Origin: Candidatus Krumholzibacteriia bacterium
GTDB taxonomy: Bacteria > Krumholzibacteriota > Krumholzibacteriia > JAJRXK01
DNA: 64,000 nt
Assembly (NCBI GenBank): GCA_035268685.1
Contig: DATFKK010000180.1
Coordinates: forward strand, 1-64,000
Direction: 5' to 3'
A program made the position numbers and the translations under genes. Below the pieces are notes generated by a model. The model did not search any database. It was not told the origin of the DNA and saw nothing but the letters and a program-made list of their open reading frames with translations. Positions 50,966 through 60,080 of this stretch are shown piece after piece (the stretch's first letter is position 1; every line of letters begins with the position of its first letter).

Positions 50966-53635
50966 ATGTGGATCCTGCTCGCGACCTTGTTGTGGACCGC
51001 CGTGGCTGCTCCGGCGGCGAGCGCCCGGGCGCCGCTCGACGAGCGCATCGGGGCGCTGTTCGACGCCACGGCAGACCTGCTGCAGGACGGACGCGCCGAC
51101 TCGGTGCTGGCCGAGGTCGACGGGCTCGTGTCCGAGGCCACGGCGGCACGTGATCCGGTGGCTCTGATCGCACTGCAGACGCACCGGGGCCGGACACTGG
51201 CGCGGACGAGTCGCTTCGCCCGGGCCGAGGCGGCCCTCCGCGAGGCCCTGGCCACGGCCGAGGCCCACGGCGACTCGACCCGGCTCCTGGAGCCCCTGTA
51301 CCGGATCATCCTCGCCATCGACGCCCAGGGGCGGCCATCGCGGGTGGTGCCCTGGATGCAACGCCTGCTGGACCGCGCGACCGGACTGGGCGACGCACCG
51401 TACGAGGCCCGGGTCCGGACGCTCCTCGCGCGTCGTGCCATGCGGGAGGGTCGGACGGACGAGGCCCAGGCGCACCTGGCACGGGCCGCGGAGATCTTCT
51501 CCGCCGACCGGGAGCTCGCGGCCGATCTGCCCAGCGTGCTGTTGCTCCAGGGTCTGGCCCACGCGAACGGCGGAGATCTGGACGCCGCGCGTCGTTCCTG
51601 GCGGGCTTGCGCCGATTCGAGCCGAGCACTCGACCTGTGGTTCATGGAGGCGAACGCACTCACCAACCTGGGGATCCTCGAAGGGATGGTGGGCGACCCC
51701 GCCGCGGCGGCACGGGTGCTCGAGCGCGCACACGAAGCGCTGCGCGAGGGCGGTCGTCTGCGCGCGGCCGTGACGCCGGCGATCACGTCGGCACGCGCTC
51801 TGTCGTCCCTGGGCCGGTACGACCGCGCCGTCGCACGCCTGGACACGGCGCTGCACGACGCGCGCGAAGCAGGGCTCGTCGATCTGGAGGCCTCGGTCCG
51901 GCGAACGCTCGCCGACGTGCACGCCGAGCGCGGAGCCCGCGGGGCCGCGGTCGTCGAGGCGAGGGCGGGTCTGCGCGCGGCCGAGGAGCACGACAGCGAC
52001 GAGGATCGGCTCCGGTCCGCCGCCACGCTCGCACGCCATCTCGCCGCACGCGACAGTATCCGCGCCGCTCTGACGATCCTCGATGGCGCACCATCGCCCG
52101 ACGGGGGCAGCATCGGGGCGATCCAGGCCCTCGGTGTGCGTAGGCTCCGCTGCGAGCTGCAGCTCCGGGTCGGGGCGAGCGAGAATGTACTCGGCGACAT
52201 CCGGTCCAGCCGGGCGGCGGTGGACTCCCTCGGCCTGCAGAGCGAACGGGTTCCGTTGGCCGTCCTGGAGGTCGAGGCCCTGCTCACGCTCGGTCGCCGC
52301 GACGAGGCGGCGACCGTGGTGCGGGAGGCGATCGGACTCTGGGAGCAACGAAGGCTCGTGACCACCGATCCGCAGTGGCGGGAGGTGATCGGGCGGTGGA
52401 GTCCACGCCTGGCCGAGGCCGCTCTGCGGAGTCGGATCGGTGTCGCGGGGGAGGCGGAGGAGAGCTGGACGGTGCTCCAGCGGCTGCGCACGCGAACGCT
52501 CCTCGAGCGCATGGCAGGACCGCGGGCCGACGACTCGATGCTCGCCGGTCACGGCATCGAGCGGATTCCAGCGCTCGACGATCTGCGGGCGCACCTCGGC
52601 GACCGGGTCTGGATCGAGGTCTTCTGGGGCGAGCGCGCGGTCTGGGTGTGGACGCTCGATGCGACGTCGGTTCGCGTGCGGCGTCTGGACGATCCCGAAG
52701 GACTGCGTGCGCGCGTCGAGCGCCTGGGACGGCTGGCGCAGGGGACCGGCCACGCCGTCGACCCGGCCCTCGTCCTCGACGTCGGACGTACGCTCGGGCG
52801 GGAATTGTTCGGCGCGGACGTGGACGGCCCCGCGTGGATGGTGGCCGACGGTCCGCTCCTCCGCCTGCCGCCGTCGCTGCTGCGCGCCGGTCGCACGGGA
52901 CTGGTTCCGTCGGCGGCGGTCCTCGTGGGGCGCGCGGAGGCCGGGCCGTCGGGTGTCGGCGCATCGCTGTTGGCCCTGGCCGGTGAGCGCGACGGCGACG
53001 GCACGCTCCTGGAAGCAGTCGGTGACGAGATCGCATTCCTCACGACACGCGCCGGCGCACGCAGGGGCGGACGCACCGAACTCGAAGCGCTCGACGAGGT
53101 CGGTGTCCTGCACGTGGCTGCCCATGCCGCGATCGACGACCAGGCTCCGTGGCGCTCGGGTGTGCTCCTTCGCGAGGGACGCACCGAGCACTGGTGGCGG
53201 GCCGAGTCGATCGCCACCACCGCGGCGCCCGTCGATCTCGTGGTGCTCTCCGCCTGTCGCGGTGCCGATGGTCGTGTGATCGACGGCGAGGGCATGGTCG
53301 GATTGACCCAGGCTTTCCTCGTGGCGGGGGCACGGGCGGTGGTCGCCACCGCGTGGCCCGTCGACGACGGCGTGTCGGCCGCCTTCACCCGTGCCTTCTA
53401 CGCGGGGCTCGACCAAGGGCTCTCGGTCGGCGCCGCCGTCGAGGATGCGGTCGCGCGACTGCGCGAACATCCGGCGACGTCGCATCCGCGCCACTGGGCG
53501 CCGTGGACGGTGTACGGGGACGCCTCGGTCCGCCCCCCGGTGTCGCTGGCAACGCCGGTGCCGACCCGGACGCTGCTCGGTGTCCTGCTGCTCGCCGCCG
53601 GTCTCGTGTTCCTGCTGCGGATCGCGCGCCGCTGA
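50966..53635 (+). CDS. membrane-anchored TPR-CHAT (caspase-like) protein
   Basis: About 889 residues. Signal peptide (MWILLATLLWTAVAAPAASA), then a long TPR-like helical array (about 40-520) with RSWRACADSSRAL, NALTNLGILEGMVGDP and similar repeats. A C-terminal CHAT domain (about 560-860) carries His720 in LHVAAHAAIDDQAPW and Cys764 in VVLSACRGADGRVIDGEG, followed by GLTQAFLVAGARAVVATAW. A final helix (TLLGVLLLAAGLVFLLRIARR) anchors the C-terminus in the membrane. CHAT domains are caspase-like cysteine proteases. The topology puts the protease outside the cytoplasm. ATG 50966 is chosen for the signal peptide. Divergent from the ECF sigma/anti-sigma pair. Confidence 0.82.
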   Translation: MWILLATLLWTAVAAPAASARAPLDERIGALFDATADLLQDGRADSVLAEVDGLVSEATAARDPVALIALQTHRGRTLARTSRFARAEAALREALATAEAHGDSTRLLEPLYRIILAIDAQGRPSRVVPWMQRLLDRATGLGDAPYEARVRTLLARRAMREGRTDEAQAHLARAAEIFSADRELAADLPSVLLLQGLAHANGGDLDAARRSWRACADSSRALDLWFMEANALTNLGILEGMVGDPAAAARVLERAHEALREGGRLRAAVTPAITSARALSSLGRYDRAVARLDTALHDAREAGLVDLEASVRRTLADVHAERGARGAAVVEARAGLRAAEEHDSDEDRLRSAATLARHLAARDSIRAALTILDGAPSPDGGSIGAIQALGVRRLRCELQLRVGASENVLGDIRSSRAAVDSLGLQSERVPLAVLEVEALLTLGRRDEAATVVREAIGLWEQRRLVTTDPQWREVIGRWSPRLAEAALRSRIGVAGEAEESWTVLQRLRTRTLLERMAGPRADDSMLAGHGIERIPALDDLRAHLGDRVWIEVFWGERAVWVWTLDATSVRVRRLDDPEGLRARVERLGRLAQGTGHAVDPALVLDVGRTLGRELFGADVDGPAWMVADGPLLRLPPSLLRAGRTGLVPSAAVLVGRAEAGPSGVGASLLALAGERDGDGTLLEAVGDEIAFLTTRAGARRGGRTELEALDEVGVLHVAAHAAIDDQAPWRSGVLLREGRTEHWWRAESIATTAAPVDLVVLSACRGADGRVIDGEGMVGLTQAFLVAGARAVVATAWPVDDGVSAAFTRAFYAGLDQGLSVGAAVEDAVARLREHPATSHPRHWAPWTVYGDASVRPPVSLATPVPTRTLLGVLLLAAGLVFLLRIARR

Positions 53636-53649
53636 CGCGCAACGACGAA

Positions 53650-53693
53650 CGGCCGGACCCACCGGGTCCGGCCGTCGACACACCGTCGGTGTG
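53650..53693. terminator. double hairpin between convergent CHAT and pruA genes
   Basis: CGGCCGGACCC (53650-53660) pairs perfectly with GGGTCCGGCCG (53664-53674) around a three-base loop. A second 6-bp stem CACACC/GGTGTG follows at 53679-53693. They lie between the stops at 53635 and 53707 and probably end both transcripts. No T-run. Confidence 0.65.
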
Positions 53694-53706
53694 ATGCTCT
53701 CGGAAC

Positions 53707-55338
53707 CTACTCGGCGCCCATGTGCGGGTACCGATAGTCCGTGGGCGGGACGAAGGTCTCCTTGATCGCGCGCGGCGACACCCAGCGCATGAGGTTGAGC
53801 GGGCTGCCGGCCTTGTCGTTGGTCCCGCTCGCGCGGCCGCCGCCGAAGGGCTGCTGACCCACGACCGAGCCGGTCGGCTTGTCGTTGATGTAGAAGTTGC
53901 CCGCCGTGTGGCGCAGCCGGTTCGTGAGGTCGGTGATGACCTCGCGATCGCGCGCGAAGATCGCGCCGGTCAGCCCGTAGTCGCTGGCCTTGTCGCAGGC
54001 CTCGACCGTCTTGTCGAGATCGGCGTCGTCGTACTTGTACACCGTCAGCACGGGGCCGAAGATCTCCTCGACCATCAGCTTGGTGTCGGGACGGTCGGCC
54101 TCGACCACGGTCGGCTCGACGAAGTAGCCCTTGCTGTCGTCGTACTCGCCGCCGGCGACGATGCGGTGCTCGCTGTCCTTCTTCGCGAACTCGATGTACT
54201 CGACGTGATCGGCGAAGGCGTTCTTGTCGATCACCGCGCCCATGAAGTTGCGGAAGTCGAGCGGGCTGCCCATGTCGATGTCCTTGACCGTCGCCACGAC
54301 CTTCTCCATGACGTCGTCGTAGAGCGACGCGGGGATGAACACGCGGCTGGCGGCGGAGCACTTCTGGCCCTGGTACTCGAAGGCGCCGCGGACCATGGCC
54401 GTGGCGAGCTCGTCGACGTTGGCCGTGTTGTGCGCGAAGATGAAGTCCTTGCCACCCGTCTCGCCGACGATGCGCGGGTAGTACTTGTACTTCTTGATGT
54501 TGTTGCCGATGGTCTGCCACATGCCCTTGAAGACCTCGGTCGAGCCGGTGAAGTGCACGCCGGCGAGCAACTCGCTGTCCATGGCCGGGCGGCCGACGTC
54601 GCCACCGCTGCCGGGCACGAAGTTGATCACTCCGGGCGGCAGACCGGCTTCCTCGAGGATCTCCATGACGTAGTGGGCCGAGAGAACGGCCGTCGACGCC
54701 GGCTTCCACAGCACCACGTTGCCCATCATCGCCGGCGAGGTCGGCAGGTTGCCGGCGATCGCCGTGAAGTTGAAGGGCGTGACCGCGAACACGAAGCCTT
54801 CGAGCGGACGGTGCTCGAGGTAGTTCCACATGCCGGGCGAGCTCTCGGGCTGCTCGCTGTAGATCTGCTCCATGCCGCCGACGTTGAAGCGCAGGAAGTC
54901 GATCAGCTCGCACGCGGCGTCGATCTCGGCCTGCTGAATGGTCTTGCCCTGGTTCAGCATCGTGGCGCCGTTGACGACGTCGCGGTAGGGGCCGGCGAGC
55001 AGGTCGGCGGCCTTCAGGAACACCGACGCCCGCTGCTCCCACGGGATCTCGCTCCAGGTCCTGTAGGCCTCCTGCGAGGCCTCGATCGCCATCTGGACTT
55101 CCTTCGGGCCCGCCTTGTGGTAGGTGGCGAGCACGTGACCGTGGTCGTGCGGGCAGACGCAGGTGGCGGTGTTGCCGGTCTTGACCTCCTCGCCACCGAT
55201 GCGCAGCGGGATCTCGATCTGCTGCCCCATCATCTCGTCCAGCGTGGCCTTCAGCGACTCACGCTCGGACGTTCCGGGGGCATAGAACCGGACCGGTTCG
55301 TTCTCGGGCAGCGGGGGGTGGACAATTCCGTTCGGCAT
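53707..55338 (-). CDS. pruA: L-glutamate gamma-semialdehyde (delta-1-pyrroline-5-carboxylate) dehydrogenase
   Basis: About 543 residues, the length of the stand-alone eukaryote-like enzyme. Catalytic Cys lies in FEYQGQKCSAASRVF and the general-base Glu in PRIVGETGGKDF; NAD-site motifs include VTPFNFTAIAGNLP and HFTGSTEVFKG. It oxidises glutamate semialdehyde to glutamate, the second step of proline breakdown. No proline dehydrogenase gene is in the window. ATG 55338 has GGAGG eight bases upstream; GTG 55344 is a less likely start. It lies 18 bases after the barrel-like gene's stop on the same strand. Confidence 0.9.
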   Translation of the reverse strand: MPNGIVHPPLPENEPVRFYAPGTSERESLKATLDEMMGQQIEIPLRIGGEEVKTGNTATCVCPHDHGHVLATYHKAGPKEVQMAIEASQEAYRTWSEIPWEQRASVFLKAADLLAGPYRDVVNGATMLNQGKTIQQAEIDAACELIDFLRFNVGGMEQIYSEQPESSPGMWNYLEHRPLEGFVFAVTPFNFTAIAGNLPTSPAMMGNVVLWKPASTAVLSAHYVMEILEEAGLPPGVINFVPGSGGDVGRPAMDSELLAGVHFTGSTEVFKGMWQTIGNNIKKYKYYPRIVGETGGKDFIFAHNTANVDELATAMVRGAFEYQGQKCSAASRVFIPASLYDDVMEKVVATVKDIDMGSPLDFRNFMGAVIDKNAFADHVEYIEFAKKDSEHRIVAGGEYDDSKGYFVEPTVVEADRPDTKLMVEEIFGPVLTVYKYDDADLDKTVEACDKASDYGLTGAIFARDREVITDLTNRLRHTAGNFYINDKPTGSVVGQQPFGGGRASGTNDKAGSPLNLMRWVSPRAIKETFVPPTDYRYPHMGAE

Positions 55339-55356
55339 GATCACGATCCTCCGGGA

Positions 55357-56130
55357 TCAGTAGACGGGGATGGCGAACCCGAGAATCAGCTCGAAGTTCG
55401 GCGCGTCGTCGTCGAGGCCCAGTGCGATGGCGCCTCGGAGGTGCCCGCCGGGCGGGAGTTCGTAGTCCAGTCCGCCGGTCAGACGGGCCAGGTCGGTGGC
55501 GGTGGACAGGTCGAGTTCGGCGATCACTGCCAGCTCCTCGGTCAGCGGCACGATGGTGCCGCCTCCGAGGAACAGGCCGAGTTCGCGATCGTCGCCGACC
55601 TCGACGCTCTCGAGGCCGGCGTTGCCGATCAACGTGAGATTGCCGTCGACGTCGGTGCGCAGGGCACCGAAGCCGCGGAAGTCGAAGTTCCCGCCGCCGA
55701 CGTCCTCGCTGCCGACGGGCAGCGTGAACTCGGCTCCCACGGCAGCATCGAACTCCGCCTGCAGCGGCAGGCGGTAGCGGGCGTAGGCTCCGAGGTCGCG
55801 CAGTCCGGTCTCGCCGTCACCGAAGTCGGGGTCGATCGAGGCGAAGCCCCAGCGACCGCCGGCCTCGAGATCGTCGTTCGCCCAGACCGCGGCGCGAGCG
55901 CCGGCGATCAACACGTTGCCCGAGTCGAAGTCCTGGAACCGCAGTTCGGGCTCGACGTCGATGCCGCGGGTGAAGGTGGCGTCGGTGACCCACGCCTGGA
56001 AGGGGCGGACGTCGCCGAGATCACTCGTCGACGTGTAGGCGGCGCTGGTCCTTTCCTGGGCCGCCGCGGGCGCGGCGACGACCACGGCCAGGCCGAGCAG
56101 CAGCGCGCTGCGAATCGGAAGACGGGGCAC
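55357..56130 (-). CDS. outer-membrane beta-barrel protein (transporter-like)
   Basis: About 257 residues. Signal peptide (RLPIRSALLLGLAVVVAAPA, cleavage near AAAQ) followed by alternating strands: FRGFGALRTDVDGNLTLIGN, then ELGLFLGGGTIVPLTEEL and a final NFELILGFAIPVY ending on Tyr, as barrel proteins often do. The pattern of GAEFTLPVGSED and of short acidic turns is like the transporter/MetA-pathway-like barrel group. GTG 56130 with GAGGAGG six bases ahead. Lies directly upstream of pruA on the same strand. Confidence 0.7.
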   Translation of the reverse strand: MPRLPIRSALLLGLAVVVAAPAAAQERTSAAYTSTSDLGDVRPFQAWVTDATFTRGIDVEPELRFQDFDSGNVLIAGARAAVWANDDLEAGGRWGFASIDPDFGDGETGLRDLGAYARYRLPLQAEFDAAVGAEFTLPVGSEDVGGGNFDFRGFGALRTDVDGNLTLIGNAGLESVEVGDDRELGLFLGGGTIVPLTEELAVIAELDLSTATDLARLTGGLDYELPPGGHLRGAIALGLDDDAPNFELILGFAIPVY

Positions 56131-56275
56131 GGATACCCTCCTCGGGGGACGATTCGGCGGGCGGGGCGCGCAGAGCGGCCGTAGCCTACGGCATGGCCTC
56201 GGGGCCCGCAAGGCGCCCCACACGGCTTCGATACGCCCGCGTCGTGCTTTTCTTCCCTCGCCCCGGAGGTCTTCC

Positions 56276-58477
56276 GTGATCCTGCGTCTCTTCCTCTTCC
56301 TGCTCGCCGTGTCGACGACCACGTCGACCGCGGCCGATCGCCTCACGCTGGAGTCGATCTTCCTCGAGGGGGCTCACGACGGTCCCGACCGCCCGTCCGT
56401 CCAGTGGATCGACGACGGACGGGCTCTGGTCCGGAGCGATTCCGAGGACGGCAGTCTCGTGTCGACGCGCATCGAGGCGAGCAACGGTGAGGAGCGCGCG
56501 TGGCTGCGCGTCGATCCCTGGGTCGATCCGGTCCACGGTGAGGTCGAGGCCGCGAGCGCGGAAGTGGCACCCGGCGAACGCCACGTGCTCCTGCGAACCC
56601 GGACCGAAGCACGCTGGCGGCGCTCGACCTTCGCCGACCACTGGGTGCTGGACCGCGAGACGGGCGAGCGGTTCCGGTTGAGTTCCGAAGGCCAGGAACT
56701 CCACGCGGCCTTCTCGCCCGACGGCGCACGCGTCGGTTTCGTGGTGGGCTCACAGTTGCGCCTGCTCGACCTCGGCTCGCGCGAGGTCGCGACCATCGGT
56801 CCGGTGCACGACGCTCAGGTCACACACGGGGATCCCGACTGGGTCTACGAGGAGGAGTTCGACTTCTCCGAGGCATGGTGGTGGTCGCCCGACTCCGAGC
56901 ACGTCGCGCTCCTGCGTTTCGACCGCGCCGGTGTGTCCCGGTTCCCCATGGTCGTGACCGGGGACGGACCCATGCCCCGCCACGAGCCCTTCGACTACCC
57001 GAAGGCCGGCTCGCGCAACAGCCGGGTCTCGCTGCTGCTGCATCCCTGGGCCGACACCGACGCGCAGCGCGTGATCGCCACCGTCGACACCGACCAGGGC
57101 TACCTCGTGCGTGCCGACTTCACACCCGACGGTCGCACGCTGACCTACCAGATCCTCGATCGCGACCAACGCGGGCTGCGCCTCTTCGCCCTGGACCTCA
57201 CCGACACGGATGCGATGCCGCGTCTCGTGCTCGAGGAGACGGCCGAGGCGTGGGTCGAGGTCGACCGCGACCTGCACCTGCTCGACGACGGAAGCTTCCT
57301 GTGGACCAGCCGCCGTAGCGGGTTCCGGCACGTTTGGCGCGGCCGTCTCGATGGGGGTGCGTTGGAGCCGCTGACGCAGGGCGACTTCGATGTCCACTCC
57401 ATCGCCGGGGCGAACACCGACCACGCGATCCTGCTGACCCAGCGGACACGGCCCGTCGACCGCAACCTCGAACGTCTCGACCTCGACGACGCACGGCTGA
57501 CGCGTCTGAGCGGTGAGCGCGGTTGGAGTTCCGCGAAGGTCGCACCCGACGCCGAAGCAGTGGTCCACACCTGGTCGACCGCGGACCAGCGGCCGCAGGT
57601 CGAGCTGATCGACCCGCGCGGCCGTCGACTGGCGTCGCTGCACGAGGACACCATGGAGGACCTGGCGGACCTCGATCCCGTGGAGTTCGAGATGCAGACC
57701 ATCGAGGTCGAAGGAGCGCCGGAGATGTGGGGACGCATCACGCGGCGCGGCGACTTCGACCCGGCGCAGGAGCACCCGGTGTTGATCTACGTGTACGGCG
57801 GACCGGGTGCCCAGGCGGCACGTGACCGCTGGGGAGGATCGAGGAGCCTGTTCCATCGCATGCTCGTCGAGCGCGGCTGGGTGGTGGTCACCGCCGACGG
57901 TCGGGGCAGTGCAGGTCGCGGTGTCGAGTACGAGACCGCGACCTACCTGCAGCTCGGAACGCACGAGATCGACGATCAGGTGCGCCTGGTCGACTGGCTG
58001 CGCGCGCAGGAGTGGGTCGATCCCGACGCGTTGGCGATCCATGGCAGTAGCTACGGGGGCTACGCCAGCATCGGGGCCGCGATCCGGGCCGAGGGTCGAC
58101 TCGCCGCCGCCATCGCCGCCGCGCCGGTCACCGACTGGCGCTTCTACGACACGGGCTACACCGAGCGCTACATGCTCACGCCCGGTCTCAACCCCGAGGG
58201 CTACGAACAGGGTTCGTGGTTGCACCAGGTCGACGACCTCGAAGTTGCACTGTTGTTGTTGCACGGCACCGGAGACGACAACGTGCACGACCAGAACACG
58301 CATCGGCTGGTCTCGGCCCTGGTGGAGGCACACAAGACCTTCGATCTGATGATCTATCCGGACAAGAACCATGCGCTCCCGGGTGAGGCCACGCGTTACG
58401 ACGTCTACCGCCGTCATGCCGAACACCTCGACCGGCACGTCGCACCGGTGGGCGATGTGGAGGGCTCGCCCGAGTGA
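56276..58477 (+). CDS. exported prolyl oligopeptidase, DPP IV type (S9B)
   Basis: About 733 residues, typical for bacterial DPP IV. A signal peptide (MILRLFLFLLAVSTTTSTA) precedes an eight-bladed propeller region with the DPP IV double-Glu loop DPDWVYEEEFDFSEAWWW. The C-terminal hydrolase has Ser in HGSSYGGYAS, Asp in HGTGDDNVHDQN and His in YPDKNHALPG, all intact, plus VYGGPGAQ. It would remove X-Pro or X-Ala dipeptides from peptide N-termini in the periplasm. GTG 56276 with GGAGG six bases ahead. Divergent from the barrel-like gene. Confidence 0.9.
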   Translation: MILRLFLFLLAVSTTTSTAADRLTLESIFLEGAHDGPDRPSVQWIDDGRALVRSDSEDGSLVSTRIEASNGEERAWLRVDPWVDPVHGEVEAASAEVAPGERHVLLRTRTEARWRRSTFADHWVLDRETGERFRLSSEGQELHAAFSPDGARVGFVVGSQLRLLDLGSREVATIGPVHDAQVTHGDPDWVYEEEFDFSEAWWWSPDSEHVALLRFDRAGVSRFPMVVTGDGPMPRHEPFDYPKAGSRNSRVSLLLHPWADTDAQRVIATVDTDQGYLVRADFTPDGRTLTYQILDRDQRGLRLFALDLTDTDAMPRLVLEETAEAWVEVDRDLHLLDDGSFLWTSRRSGFRHVWRGRLDGGALEPLTQGDFDVHSIAGANTDHAILLTQRTRPVDRNLERLDLDDARLTRLSGERGWSSAKVAPDAEAVVHTWSTADQRPQVELIDPRGRRLASLHEDTMEDLADLDPVEFEMQTIEVEGAPEMWGRITRRGDFDPAQEHPVLIYVYGGPGAQAARDRWGGSRSLFHRMLVERGWVVVTADGRGSAGRGVEYETATYLQLGTHEIDDQVRLVDWLRAQEWVDPDALAIHGSSYGGYASIGAAIRAEGRLAAAIAAAPVTDWRFYDTGYTERYMLTPGLNPEGYEQGSWLHQVDDLEVALLLLHGTGDDNVHDQNTHRLVSALVEAHKTFDLMIYPDKNHALPGEATRYDVYRRHAEHLDRHVAPVGDVEGSPE

Positions 58478-58527
58478 CCCTGCGGTCCTCCACACTCGGT
58501 TCTCCGGAGTGCGCCGAGCGGGCCCCC

Positions 58528-58543
58528 GGCCCGGAGCCGGGCC
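58528..58543. terminator. short GC hairpin after the peptidase gene
   Basis: GGCCCG at 58528-58533 and CGGGCC at 58538-58543 pair around a four-base loop, about 50 bases after the DPP IV stop. Weak, no T-run. The remaining ~170 bases to 58713 show no other feature. Confidence 0.3.
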
Positions 58544-58712
58544 CCGCCTCGGGCCTCGGAGGCGTGTCGCGCACGGGACGCCCTTGCCCTCGTGGCGCCC
58601 GGCGCATAGGGTGCCCGATGGGAACCGAGCGGCACGTGGCGTGTATGCTGGCGGTCATCGGTCCCCAACGGCCTTCCTCCCGATCCGATCGAACGCAGGA
58701 GGTCGAACCCCC

Positions 58713-60080
58713 ATGTCGTCCACGACGCGCCCTTTGGCCGTCCGGAGTCCGCAGCCGTCCCGATTCGCCACCGAAGTCCGCATTTCGTCGGAACCGGGTG
58801 TGCGAGAACTCCCAGGAGAGGCGGTGACCGTGCCCGACTACACCGCCCACCCCTTCCTCGATCCCGATCTGTTCCGCCGCGATCGCTACGCACTGCGCTA
58901 CTTCCAGAGGCTGTTCCGCGATTCCCTTCGCAACGACTGGCAGTACTCACGCCTGCTGAATCGTCTCCTGCACCCGATGGGCGACGAATCCGCGCTCGAA
59001 GTCGACGAGCGCGTGCTGGCCAGCTACTTCGACGACGCCTCGCGCTACGTCTCCGAGTTGTCGGACCTCGTCGCGCCCGACGACCGTCAGCGCTACGAAC
59101 CACTGCCCGAAGTGGCCGAGTGCAACGATCTGCGCGAACTCGGCGAGTTGTTGTTCGCCCGTGACCACGCCGATCCGGGGCGCGCCCGACGTGTCCGGTT
59201 CGAGGCCCAGCGCAAGCTGTACCTCACCAAGCTGCTCATCCAGATCGAGCACACCCGCGTGGTGCAGGACGGGCCGCGCCACCGGCGTTACCTGATCGAA
59301 CTGCTCGACCGCGAGCTGTGGGCCTTCGCCACCGACGCGCGCGACGAGGTCGCCGCCTACGCCCTGGACCCGGAACAGGACGTCTCGCGCAACGGCGATG
59401 ATCTCGAGTCGTGGAACTTCCGGGTGCGGCGCGTGCAGCGCGCGATCCCGGGCGGCGAGATCGACGTCGACGTCTATCACTTCGACACCCGCTTCAAGCG
59501 CGAGAGCGCCGGCTACGACTACAGCCCCGGCGGGACGGAGTACCGCGTGGCCGAGCGTACCCGCTACGCCCAGATGAAACGCAACCGCTCGGCGTCGATC
59601 CTCTCGAAGATGCTGCGCAAGGGGATCAACGACCCCAACTCGATCACCGACATGCTCGGCGCGAAGTTCATCGTGGCCACCGAGCGCGACGTCCAGCGGC
59701 TCGCCGAGCTGCTGCACCACGTGCTCGGGGGGATCTTCCTGTTCCGCAACCAGGTCGACCTGTTCCGCCGGCCCGAGGACCACGGAATGCTGAACCGGTT
59801 CAGTGCCCCGGACTTCAAGACCTTCAAGGAAGACGTGGACATCCTGTACCGTCCCGCCGAACAGGAGAACGGCCGGGCCTACTTGTTCAGCGTGGAGCTG
59901 CAGATCTTCACCGTGGAGAGTTTCCTGCAGACGGTCCACAGTCGCGCCTACACCTCGCACCGCGAGTACAAGCGGCGCCAGTTCCTTCAGGGCGTGATGC
60001 CCTACGTGTTTCCGGCCAGTCTGTACGGCGCTCCCTCGCCTTCGCAGGAGCGCGGATCCCTCGACGGAGAAGCTGCCTGA
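58713..60080 (+). CDS. divergent RelA/SpoT-fold protein with a novel N-terminal domain
   Basis: About 455 residues, cytoplasmic. The N-terminal ~280 residues are helical and unrecognised (RYALRYFQRLFRDSLRNDWQ, QRKLYLTKLLIQIEHTRVVQ). From about residue 284 the layout follows the (p)ppGpp-synthetase nucleotidyltransferase fold: SASILSKM (295-300, cf. SIxxKM), SITDMLGAKFIV (310-321, cf. D..G.RI.V), VELQIFT (394-400, cf. VEVQIRT with catalytic-type Glu) and HSRAYTSHREYK (409-420). The substrate-lysine positions are not all conserved, so activity is uncertain. ATG 58713 has AGGAGG nine bases ahead. The stop overlaps the STAS gene start (TGATG). Confidence 0.6.
   Translation: MSSTTRPLAVRSPQPSRFATEVRISSEPGVRELPGEAVTVPDYTAHPFLDPDLFRRDRYALRYFQRLFRDSLRNDWQYSRLLNRLLHPMGDESALEVDERVLASYFDDASRYVSELSDLVAPDDRQRYEPLPEVAECNDLRELGELLFARDHADPGRARRVRFEAQRKLYLTKLLIQIEHTRVVQDGPRHRRYLIELLDRELWAFATDARDEVAAYALDPEQDVSRNGDDLESWNFRVRRVQRAIPGGEIDVDVYHFDTRFKRESAGYDYSPGGTEYRVAERTRYAQMKRNRSASILSKMLRKGINDPNSITDMLGAKFIVATERDVQRLAELLHHVLGGIFLFRNQVDLFRRPEDHGMLNRFSAPDFKTFKEDVDILYRPAEQENGRAYLFSVELQIFTVESFLQTVHSRAYTSHREYKRRQFLQGVMPYVFPASLYGAPSPSQERGSLDGEAA

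Noticed and set aside
50816-55042. Open frame of about 1400 codons on the minus strand
   Set aside because: It lies opposite the CHAT gene and across part of pruA, has no domain sense and no ribosome site; long antisense frames are expected in GC-rich coding DNA.
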